Of a DNA stretch of 33,576 nt, positions 1 to 7,689 are shown piece after piece. The position numbers and the translations under genes were made by a program. The stretch lies in NCBI RefSeq assembly GCF_001422545.1, contig NZ_LMLE01000004.1:1610-35185 (forward strand). The letters are read 5' to 3'. The DNA is from Pedobacter sp. Leaf41 (GTDB taxonomy: Bacteria > Bacteroidota > Bacteroidia > Sphingobacteriales > Sphingobacteriaceae). Below the pieces are notes generated by a model. It did no database searches. It saw only the letters and a program-made list of their open reading frames with translations, and had not been told where the DNA came from. Positions within the stretch are counted from its first letter, which is position 1, and each line of letters begins with the position of its first letter.

Positions 1-1
1 T

Positions 2-517
2 TCTGGAGTTTAGCCAGTTCACTAGATCATCCCGTCATTCCCACGCAGGTGGGAATCTTAATGCGTTGCTGTTAAAATTGCGTTTGCTTGTTTCTTTGTT
101 TAAGATCCCCAGTCAAGCTGAGGATGACGACCGTTCATTGTTGGTGGCTGTGTCTGGAGTTTAGCCAGTTCACTAGATCATCCCGTCATTCCCACGCAGG
201 TGGGAATCTTAATGCGTTGCTGTTAAAATTGCGTTTGCTTGTTTCTTGGTTCAACATCCCCAGTCAAGCTGAGGATGACGACCGTTCATTGTAGGTGGCT
301 GTGTCGGGAGTTTAGCCAGTTCACTAGATCATCCCGTCATTCCCACGCAGGTGGGAATCTTAATGCGTTGCTGTTAGAATTGCGTTTGCTTGTTTTTCGG
401 TTTAAGATCCCCAGTCAAGCTGAGGATGACGACCATTCATTGTTGGTGGCTGTGTCTGGAGTTTGGCCAATTCATGAAAACATCCGTCATTCCCACGCAG
501 GTGGGAATCTTAATGCG
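2..517. repeat. 151-bp tandem repeat array (three full units plus a partial)
   Basis: Units start at 2, 153, 304 and 455, an exact 151-base period. The first three differ by a few substitutions; the fourth has a 1-base deletion, diverges, and stops matching after 517. Each full unit holds two REP-like hairpins in opposite orientation. The array reaches the left window edge, so the copy number is a minimum. There are no unique spacers. Because 151 is not a multiple of three, open frames across it just read the same DNA in shifted frames and should not be called genes. Confidence 0.93.
33..129. repeat. Inverted REP-like pair inside repeat unit 1
   Basis: The left element (33-61) starts CGTCAT, contains the hairpin TTCCCAC/GTGGGAA with a 4-base loop, and ends ATCTTAA. 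The right element (100-129), read on the minus strand, also starts CGTCAT, has an imperfect hairpin core (ATCC.CAG/CTG.GGAT on the plus strand), and ends ATCTTAA. The left core at 37-56 fits ATTCCC-N8-GGGAAT, the form of the Neisseria dRS3 repeat. The same core recurs at 188-207, 339-358 and 489-508. Two opposed hairpins with shared outer ends resemble REPIN/BIME units, which RAYT transposases are known to spread. No RAYT gene is present in the window. Confidence 0.75.
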
Positions 518-599
518 CTCACTACGAATTGATGCACTTTTTGTACGACTAGACTCGTAATTTGTAAGTCATAACCGATAACTGGTAACTCGAAACCGA

Positions 600-1739
600 T
601 TACTGCGGCAATTTCTCTACCCTAACTAAAATTGTAGGCGAGGATAGCGCCTCTAGAAAAGAAACCACCGCATCCTTTTCTGCTTTACTCAACATTAAGC
701 CTTTCAACAACTTATCGTTTTTAGGCAATAGTGGGTCATTTACTTGTTCTGCCCTAACCCTTTGAACGGGCATGCCCACATTGTACATGTTCATCACACC
801 ATCCATATCTGGGAATAAACCATTATGGAACCAAGGCGCCGTTTTCATTACATTTCTTAATCCAGGCGTTTTAAATTTACCTATATCTTCTGGTTTCTTG
901 GTTACATTGTACAAGCCTAAGTCTTCATATTTACGTTTGAAATAAGTTAATCCATCGTTGTGGAACTCATTATCGGTAAATAACGGGCCATTATGACAAT
1001 TAATACAACGGGCTTTAGTGCGGAATAAATGTAAACCCACTAACTGTTGATCGGTCAATGCCTTCTTATCTCTGGCCAGGAAACGATCAAATGGGGTTCT
1101 CCTGCTTACAAGGCTGCGTTGAAAAGTGGCGAGACTTTCGAATATTTTTTTGTTGGTGATGGTCTTTGATCCAAAAGCATTAAAGAAGAATGGTTGATAT
1201 CCTTTTATTTTGCTCAACTTTTTAGGTAAAGCTTTCATATCCTGGTGCATCTCATTGTGTGCTGCTACCGGGCTTTCTGCCTGTTCTTCCAAACTAGCCG
1301 CTCGTCCGTCCCAAAACAAACGTTTGTAGAACCAAACGTTTTCTAAAGAGGGTGCATTGCGAATGTTTGTTAAATGATCATGACCAACAGAAACCTGACG
1401 ACCATCAGACCAATGTAAATCTGGCGCATGGCAGCTCGAGCAGGAAATCTGGTTTGATCCTGATAAACGAGGATCGAAAAATAAGATTTTACCCAGTTCA
1501 ACTACCTTTTTAACGGAATCATTTTTTAAATCGACAGGAGAGGGCGGAAGTTCTCCCAATTCCTGGAAAACAGCTCCCTTATCAACTGTAGGTTTTGGCC
1601 ATTGGTCAGTAGGTTTTGAATAAACTTTGCGCAAGCTATCTATACTCAGTTCATCATCATCGTTGAAATTTGTTGATTGAAATGATAATAGGATTAATCC
1701 GGTAAAGATTAGGGCAAGCGTGAGGAAAACTTTATTCAT
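600..1739 (-). CDS. Di-haem cytochrome c peroxidase (MauG/CcpA family), last gene of the TonB operon
   Basis: The 379-aa product starts with a hydrophobic signal or anchor segment (about residues 4-22), so it should act in the periplasm. It has two c-type haem sites, CSSCH at about 100-104 and CINCH at about 245-249, and the family's late motif FKTPGLRNV followed by FHNG at about 289-306. Family members reduce hydrogen peroxide with electrons from cytochromes or related donors; some MauG-like members oxidise proteins or small molecules instead. It begins 4 bases after the preceding gene's stop, so it is very probably co-transcribed with the TonB receptor group. The family call is firm; peroxidase activity and partner are inferred. 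Confidence 0.9.
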   Translation of the reverse strand: MNKVFLTLALIFTGLILLSFQSTNFNDDDELSIDSLRKVYSKPTDQWPKPTVDKGAVFQELGELPPSPVDLKNDSVKKVVELGKILFFDPRLSGSNQISCSSCHAPDLHWSDGRQVSVGHDHLTNIRNAPSLENVWFYKRLFWDGRAASLEEQAESPVAAHNEMHQDMKALPKKLSKIKGYQPFFFNAFGSKTITNKKIFESLATFQRSLVSRRTPFDRFLARDKKALTDQQLVGLHLFRTKARCINCHNGPLFTDNEFHNDGLTYFKRKYEDLGLYNVTKKPEDIGKFKTPGLRNVMKTAPWFHNGLFPDMDGVMNMYNVGMPVQRVRAEQVNDPLLPKNDKLLKGLMLSKAEKDAVVSFLEALSSPTILVRVEKLPQ

Positions 1740-1743
1740 AAGG

Positions 1744-3300
1744 CTAAAAATACAGATTTAAGCTGATATTGGAAGAAAAGCGGTCTTTGCCGGGGGTAAA
1801 AGTGAAACTGTTGTCTACTACTTTTTGCTTATTTAAATATGTAGCAGTAGCCTTTAAACCCGCCTGTATCTGATTAAAAAAATTAAAACTATAATCTGCT
1901 GATAAACTTCCGCCAAGCCTGGTTGAAGTATTGTAGATGTAGTCAAAATAAATAACTTTTTGGGTAAACTGGCCTACGTTGAAGTTTGGTACATTAAAGT
2001 AATCACTTAACGGAACACTATACAATCCTGATAAACTTAAACCCCAAACATTTGATTGATCGGTCGTCTTTGAGTAACCAAAGCCTGCAGTCCAATCCAA
2101 TCTATTATACTTTACATTATTACCTGTCAATCCATCTTGCTTTTGCTCCTCATTTTGATTGGCAGAAACATAAAGGTTATACAAATTGCCTTTTGATGTA
2201 ATACTTAAATTGGTTTTGAATGATAAACTGTTACGATTATAGATGTAATTATTTGCCATATAGATATAGTTCAAATCCTTTCCATCGATGTTATTGTAAT
2301 TGATCAAAGTAGACAACGTTTTATTGTCTATTTTCTTTAACCAAAATAAAGAGAAGTTGTTATTTTCTAAATTGTAGTCATTGTAGTCTGCAAAACCTTC
2401 GCCGCTTCTTCTAGTGAACTTCTGTTTTTCTTCAATATAACTATAAGAAAAGAAAAAATCGCCGATATTGGATTTTGTATAATTCAGATAAGCGTCAAAG
2501 CCATTTCTTTTCTGATCATTTTGATAAGTTCGATTGGTATTATAAACGTAAGCTTCTCCATAGCCATTAACCAAGTAATTATTATATTCTGGTTTCAATG
2601 TATTTTGAGACAAACTTTGATTTTTGTAGGCCACATTAACTCTCTCCTGTCCATATCCATATCTGTATGCTGCACCAATCTTGATTTTTTCAAATAATGT
2701 GTAGCCAATCGTTGCAATCATATTTAATTGAAAGTCATCAACACTTCCTCTGGGATCGTTTGTTGAAAAGTGATTCCCAATTCTATAATCAGCACCAATA
2801 CCTAAAGGAAGATTCTTACCAATAAGGTTTTTTTCTGCGAAAGCCTTTAAATTATATAAAGTTCTCTCATAGTTGAGATTAATTGGAGAACCATAATAGT
2901 ATGGTGCAGACATATTATTTCTGGTTTGATGATTGTACATCGTACTATCCTCAACACTTTTATCATACTCGAAAGAACCCCACAAGTTAACGGACTTAAG
3001 TCTGGTACTACCTTCTGTTGCCAAGTATATTTGACTTATTTTAGTTGCATTCTGTGCCGTAATCAAATGTCCTTTTTCATAATTGGTACCAATGCTAATT
3101 TTGCTAAATTTTGCTGGCATTAATTCGCCAATATTGAAAGGACTTTTTTTTGCAAACTCATATCCTGCGTAAGAAGCGGAATCAGCACTGAAAATTTTAT
3201 TCTGTAAACTTAAATTTGATAATGCGGTATCAATTTTCTGACTAAATGCTGTACTGAATATTATTTGAAGCACTATTATCGATAGAAATATTTTTCTCAT
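1744..3300 (-). CDS. Outer-membrane beta-barrel protein, probably DUF6850 family
   Basis: The 518-aa product has a clear Sec signal peptide (MRKIFLSIIVLQIIFSTAFS). The rest is rich in Tyr, Asn, Ser and Phe with alternating hydrophobic stretches, and ends in NLYF, a typical C-terminal aromatic barrel signal. The early segment NYEKGHLITAQ and the overall length suggest DUF6850, a family I recall next to DUF4876 and TonB genes in Bacteroidota. It lies 46 bases after the DUF4876 gene and 4 bases before the peroxidase gene. No function is known to me. The outer-membrane barrel call is strong; the family name is from memory and less certain. Confidence 0.65.
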   Translation of the reverse strand: MRKIFLSIIVLQIIFSTAFSQKIDTALSNLSLQNKIFSADSASYAGYEFAKKSPFNIGELMPAKFSKISIGTNYEKGHLITAQNATKISQIYLATEGSTRLKSVNLWGSFEYDKSVEDSTMYNHQTRNNMSAPYYYGSPINLNYERTLYNLKAFAEKNLIGKNLPLGIGADYRIGNHFSTNDPRGSVDDFQLNMIATIGYTLFEKIKIGAAYRYGYGQERVNVAYKNQSLSQNTLKPEYNNYLVNGYGEAYVYNTNRTYQNDQKRNGFDAYLNYTKSNIGDFFFSYSYIEEKQKFTRRSGEGFADYNDYNLENNNFSLFWLKKIDNKTLSTLINYNNIDGKDLNYIYMANNYIYNRNSLSFKTNLSITSKGNLYNLYVSANQNEEQKQDGLTGNNVKYNRLDWTAGFGYSKTTDQSNVWGLSLSGLYSVPLSDYFNVPNFNVGQFTQKVIYFDYIYNTSTRLGGSLSADYSFNFFNQIQAGLKATATYLNKQKVVDNSFTFTPGKDRFSSNISLNLYF

Positions 3301-3346
3301 TGTGTATCTTAAATAATCAATGACTAAATCATTGATTAAAATTTAA

Positions 3347-4672
3347 TTATTGTTTAAATCCTCTTGGGTTTGCTAATGTGAAATAATCGAAATCCTCTGT
3401 TGAGTTATTGGTATCTTTTAAAATGATTCGGTTATTGTCGGTTCTTAGCGTTTTTCTAATTACAGATTGTGAACTATATGAGCCATTAGGTGCATAAGTA
3501 AAGCCTGCATCAAGAGATGCACCGAGTTTTTTAGGTATTCTTGCAGCGGCAGTATTAGGTTGTAGTTCTACTGCATCAATAATTAGCGCATTTGGTATTT
3601 GAAAATACTTATCGGCACTTGATGATGGTGGTGCAACTGTTGGGAAATTGTACTGTGGTAGGCTTTTAACCTGGGTAATGCCATTTCCTTTAAACAAAAT
3701 TACCCCGGTTCTGCCAAGCGCATCTAAAATTAAATCTGTACCAAAATAGGATAAAACTTCTACATTAGGTACTTGAGGATTATCAATATCAGATGCAAGT
3801 GGTTTTGCTAGGAACGATGCATAGTATGCTTCAAATTCTGCCCCGCTTAAATCTACAGTAAGTGAAGGATCTCTTACAGTAATACTTTTGCCATCATTTC
3901 CGGTAAAAGGTGATTTATGATTAAGTGCAGTTTGAGCAATAATAAAACTTTTGCCAGGTTGTACACGGTATTGCTTGCCATTACCCGGAATCATTAATAA
4001 AGCTCTAGGATATACATAACTATTATTTGCATCTATATTTGATGGCATACCTAAAGATTTGCTCCAGTCGTATTGACCATTAGGTAATGTATTATAACCA
4101 GTATTGGTAAAGCTTTGTCTGCCAATTATTTCACCAATAAATAAACTATCAGCATATAAAACCGAATCGGTGTTGTTATAAATTTCGATAAACTGATCTC
4201 TAAAACTGGCACCAGTGGTTGTATTAGAGCCAGCATAATGAATTTGTTTGATTAGCCAATTACCAATTATGCCCGATACCAAACTTAATTCAATATTACC
4301 CGCATTAGATAAGGTAAGTGCTTTACTTTTTTGCGAAGCATTAAAAACTACATTTTCACTAACAATCTCACCAGTTAATTTAGTGTAATCTGCCGCTTTT
4401 ATCTCAATACTGGCATTGATATCATAAATTCCTAGCGCAATATTAGCCAATGATACATTTCCATTAACATCAGTTTCAACAATATTAGATTTATTGGTAT
4501 TGATGTTTTTCAATTCAATCCTAACTTGGCTTAAAGAAAGAACTTTTCCTAATTCAGCCGAGGCGTATTTAGCTGAAATGTTAACATTAATTGGAGTTAT
4601 TTCAGGTTCTTGATTTTTTTTGCAACCAAAGAATATGATTGTAGAAAAAAGAAATATTAATAGTTTTTTCAT
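3347..4672 (-). CDS. DUF4876 surface or periplasmic lipoprotein
   Basis: The 441-aa product has a lipoprotein signal peptide with lipobox IIFFGC, so Cys17 should be lipidated. Residues about 27-125 look like a carboxypeptidase-regulatory or Ig-like beta domain (a VETDVNGNVSLANI-type segment). The remainder, with DQFIEIYNNTD and LLMIPGNG motifs, resembles DUF4876, found in Bacteroidota lipoproteins encoded next to TonB receptors. It starts 10 bases after the receptor gene's stop, so the two are likely translated from one mRNA. By position it may capture ligand or form a lid for the receptor, but it is not SusD-like and I cannot name a ligand. Confidence 0.7.
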   Translation of the reverse strand: MKKLLIFLFSTIIFFGCKKNQEPEITPINVNISAKYASAELGKVLSLSQVRIELKNINTNKSNIVETDVNGNVSLANIALGIYDINASIEIKAADYTKLTGEIVSENVVFNASQKSKALTLSNAGNIELSLVSGIIGNWLIKQIHYAGSNTTTGASFRDQFIEIYNNTDSVLYADSLFIGEIIGRQSFTNTGYNTLPNGQYDWSKSLGMPSNIDANNSYVYPRALLMIPGNGKQYRVQPGKSFIIAQTALNHKSPFTGNDGKSITVRDPSLTVDLSGAEFEAYYASFLAKPLASDIDNPQVPNVEVLSYFGTDLILDALGRTGVILFKGNGITQVKSLPQYNFPTVAPPSSSADKYFQIPNALIIDAVELQPNTAAARIPKKLGASLDAGFTYAPNGSYSSQSVIRKTLRTDNNRIILKDTNNSTEDFDYFTLANPRGFKQ

Positions 4673-4682
4673 CTTATACTAA

Positions 4683-7478
4683 TTAAAGTTTAATGGATAA
4701 CTCGGCTCCAAAAGTTGGAACATTATTAGGGAACACATAACTCCCTGCCGGTGTAACGTAGTATGGTTGATAGTTAAAAAGATTATATACATTAAAAGCG
4801 AACTTGAAACGTTTTTTAATCTCTTTTGCGATACTTAAATGGTAGTTTGAAATGATCTTTGGCAAATTTGTTTCGGATTGTTCTTCAGGTGTAATATACA
4901 AATGTCCATAAGAAGGGTTGGTTCTATCAAAATTGGTGATAGGTATATATTGGTTCGTTCTGGTATAATAGCCAAGAGGAATTCGTGAACTTTCTGTATT
5001 CACGGTTTTGTTAAGAATATCAAATTCTGCGGTAAATTGAATAATCAAACTGAGTTTAGGAATGTGTGTACTGCTTGAAATTCTTCCATTACTGAAATAG
5101 GCCTTTCTATTAGTCGGTTCATACTGACCTATGAAAGCATAATCAGGATCGGTATTTATTGTTGTAGGGATTTTATTGCTTAATGTTGGAGATTCAGAAT
5201 GATAGGCTGTTCTAAATAAACCACCACTCATATTAAATGATGTTTTTATTGCTTTTATTTCGGGACTACTTAAAATTACCTCAAACCCCTGATTGTCTGA
5301 TGAAAGATCATTTTTGAAAGTGTAATAATTTATAGCATTGTATTTATTACCTGTTTGCACAACAGTTGGTTTTGCACTTGGATTTAATGTGGCAGTATAA
5401 GTTGGTAGTAATATGCTCTGCAAATTTTGAACGGTGGTAATACCATTTCTCGATTTTTTATTGAATGCAGTTAGAGAAAGGTTAAACTTATCTAGCTTTA
5501 ATTGGGCAGATAACTCAATACTTTCACTTTTTGAAGGTTTTAAGTCAGTATTTGTTGGTTCGTATCTTTCAACATAAACCAAATATGTGCTTTCGTTAAC
5601 CTTTCCGTTATAAGCATTTAGAAGGGGGATTTCGAAAAAAGTAGGCCCAGGGTAACGTTGAGCTAAGGCCGGCGATTTGTAAGATAAGCCATATGCCAAG
5701 CCAAATCTTAAATTTTTACTTACCTCATAGTTAATGTTTGTTCTTGGAGAGAAAGAACCATAACCGTTTTGAATATCAGATCTTAAACCTGCACGTACAT
5801 TTAGTGGTTTGCCGAAAACATCCGTAGTGAAAACATCTTCTATATATACACCCAAATCTTTTTGCGCTATCGCCAATTTAAAGTCGTAATAACGCTCAGA
5901 GCTTTGCGTGCTTAAAGTGGAAGTTGAAACTGCCACACCACTTCTTGGTGCATTTGGGTCGATAGTTTGCCCTAAACCTCTATTAGTACTGTAATTGAAA
6001 CCACCTCCGAAAGATAAGTTATGAACAATATCTCCGGTAGAGAAACCGCCTGTAAAATCCAAATTCGCTGAGGCTGTAATAGGCCTTCCATCAATTAATG
6101 ATCTTGCGGTATATACCCCAGTATCATAGGTTCCCTCATGTATTCCGGTGGTTACGGCATTGGTGTAAAGCACATAAGGCTGGTTCATTATTTGTTCTTC
6201 ATAACTTACCTGATGACCTTCAGAATACCTTAAATTAAGGCCGATATTTTTTAGGAAGCCATTTTCAAAACGATAATTACTTCTGTTGGCTACGCTAAAA
6301 TTCCAACTATCAAATCTGGTCTTTGTACTGGTAACATCGTCTGGATCTTGTTTTATTCCATCCAGGTTTCTGCCATAATCAACGCTAAAAGTATTTTTCA
6401 ACTGCCTGGTATTACCAAACGTGTTGCTCCACATCGCATTTGTATTTACTCTTCGATATGCTTTTAATTTATCGCGGTTATCTTGGAAAGAGTTAACATA
6501 ATTTACTCCAACATTCACTGCGCCTAATTTTGGACTTAATTCAAAGCCTTTAGATATATTATAAGATGTTGCATTATCTCTCAATTGCATGCGAACATAA
6601 GCAGGCGATTTGCCCGCTTGTCTTTCAATAATAATTGCACCATCAGTCAAATCGCCATATTTTGCAGGCGCAATACCAGCTATTATCTCAATACTTTCAA
6701 TATTATCCGCTGGTATCTGGCGTAAATCTGTACCACCAAAAGTATAATCCCCAGAATAGGTTGTTAAACTACTACCGTTCAATGATGGTCTTGTTGAACC
6801 ATTCAAACTCGTGTATGAACCTTCAACAAAAGAATTTCCAACGCCTAAACTTCTTCCTGGATTATAACTTTGCATGTTTGCATTGTTGGTTAGCGTATTT
6901 CCATCCATGATGATGGCTATGCCAAAAGCATTGTTCAATTCGAATGCGCCTTTTCCGGTTGTGGTTGGTGCATAAGCCGCTCTTAAGTTTACGTTTTGAA
7001 CACTTTGTAATGATGGAGCGGTTATTTTTCTATTTGGGATTTGATTCAATAGATCATTAACACTCAACGCTGGAGTCTGCTCAATTATATCCCGATTGAT
7101 TACTAAGGATGAGTTGGTTTGGCCAGTATAATTCCGCTTGGCATTGATTTCGATGTTTTCTAAACTTAAATCCAATACCTTTAAACTGATGCTGTTAAGG
7201 TTCGTTTCTCCAGCTTTAACAGTTACAGGTACTCTTAATTTTTGATAACCAATGTAAGAAAACTCCAGCGTTAAAACATTGTTGATTGCTGACCCATCGA
7301 TTCTAAAAATACCCAATTTATCAGTTATTGTATACTGATTGGTTTCAACAACTTTAATGTTTACAAGCTCTAGCGGCTTGTTTTCAGGGTCTACCACTTT
7401 TCCGGTAACAACGTTTTGCGCTTGCGCCATCCCGGCAAGACAAACCAAAACTAATAATGAAATGTAAAGTTTCTTCAA
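4683..7478 (-). CDS. TonB-dependent outer-membrane receptor with CarboxypepD_reg-like N-terminus
   Basis: The 931-aa product has a signal peptide ending AQAQ (about 1-21), a CarboxypepD_reg-like domain (about 22-105), a plug domain (about 118-290, including VNDLLNQIPNRKI and IPADNIESIEII) and a long C-terminal barrel. Such receptors import scarce ligands across the outer membrane using TonB energy. It is the first gene of a minus-strand group with DUF4876, DUF6850 and cytochrome c peroxidase genes. No SusD-like gene is adjacent, so this is not a classical glycan locus. A well-spaced promoter lies just upstream. Ligand unknown; metal or metal complex, cofactor or organic substrate are all possible. 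Confidence 0.9.
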   Translation of the reverse strand: MKKLYISLLVLVCLAGMAQAQNVVTGKVVDPENKPLELVNIKVVETNQYTITDKLGIFRIDGSAINNVLTLEFSYIGYQKLRVPVTVKAGETNLNSISLKVLDLSLENIEINAKRNYTGQTNSSLVINRDIIEQTPALSVNDLLNQIPNRKITAPSLQSVQNVNLRAAYAPTTTGKGAFELNNAFGIAIIMDGNTLTNNANMQSYNPGRSLGVGNSFVEGSYTSLNGSTRPSLNGSSLTTYSGDYTFGGTDLRQIPADNIESIEIIAGIAPAKYGDLTDGAIIIERQAGKSPAYVRMQLRDNATSYNISKGFELSPKLGAVNVGVNYVNSFQDNRDKLKAYRRVNTNAMWSNTFGNTRQLKNTFSVDYGRNLDGIKQDPDDVTSTKTRFDSWNFSVANRSNYRFENGFLKNIGLNLRYSEGHQVSYEEQIMNQPYVLYTNAVTTGIHEGTYDTGVYTARSLIDGRPITASANLDFTGGFSTGDIVHNLSFGGGFNYSTNRGLGQTIDPNAPRSGVAVSTSTLSTQSSERYYDFKLAIAQKDLGVYIEDVFTTDVFGKPLNVRAGLRSDIQNGYGSFSPRTNINYEVSKNLRFGLAYGLSYKSPALAQRYPGPTFFEIPLLNAYNGKVNESTYLVYVERYEPTNTDLKPSKSESIELSAQLKLDKFNLSLTAFNKKSRNGITTVQNLQSILLPTYTATLNPSAKPTVVQTGNKYNAINYYTFKNDLSSDNQGFEVILSSPEIKAIKTSFNMSGGLFRTAYHSESPTLSNKIPTTINTDPDYAFIGQYEPTNRKAYFSNGRISSSTHIPKLSLIIQFTAEFDILNKTVNTESSRIPLGYYTRTNQYIPITNFDRTNPSYGHLYITPEEQSETNLPKIISNYHLSIAKEIKKRFKFAFNVYNLFNYQPYYVTPAGSYVFPNNVPTFGAELSIKL

Positions 7479-7503
7479 TTTAGACTAAATCTTAATAATG
7501 GCG

Positions 7504-7535
7504 CAAATATGGAAATTTAACAGGGATTAACAAAA
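7504..7535 (-). promoter_or_regulatory. Promoter of the TonB/DUF4876/DUF6850/peroxidase operon
   Basis: On the minus strand TTTTG (7531-7535) is followed after exactly 19 bases by CATATTTG (7504-7511), one mismatch from the Bacteroidota -7 consensus TAnnTTTG. The receptor ATG is 25 bases further on. I see no convincing metal-regulator operator over it. Confidence 0.65.
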
Positions 7536-7663
7536 CTATTTAGAATAATTCCAGATAATTTTCAATTTTAAGTTGGCAATTCATCAAGATGTACTGTATT
7601 CCAAATTAACCTCATTGTGACAAAAGAAAATACTTTTGTTTAGGTTGTGATTATTTAAAAGGA

Positions 7664-7671
7664 TAACTTTG
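7664..7671 (+). promoter_or_regulatory. -7 promoter box of the PurF-like gene
   Basis: TAACTTTG matches TAnnTTTG exactly and lies 18 bases before the ATG at 7690. Upstream TTTTG (7634-7638) is 25 bases away, longer than usual, so the -33 element is uncertain. The box decides the start: the in-frame TTG at 7669 lies within it and would not be transcribed. Confidence 0.6.
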
Positions 7672-7689
7672 CGGCTTCAAACCCACACA

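Noticed and set aside
2..517. CRISPR array
   Set aside because: Repeats are 151 bases, contiguous and nearly identical with no unique spacers, and no cas genes are present.
88..532. Two open frames coding Ser/His-rich peptides
   Set aside because: They are reading frames of the 151-bp repeat; because the period is not a multiple of 3, the same peptide pieces recur in shifted frames. They lack start signals and family resemblance.
4683..7478. SusC-type glycan receptor
   Set aside because: No SusD-like gene follows; the neighbour is a DUF4876 lipoprotein, and there are no glycoside hydrolases nearby.
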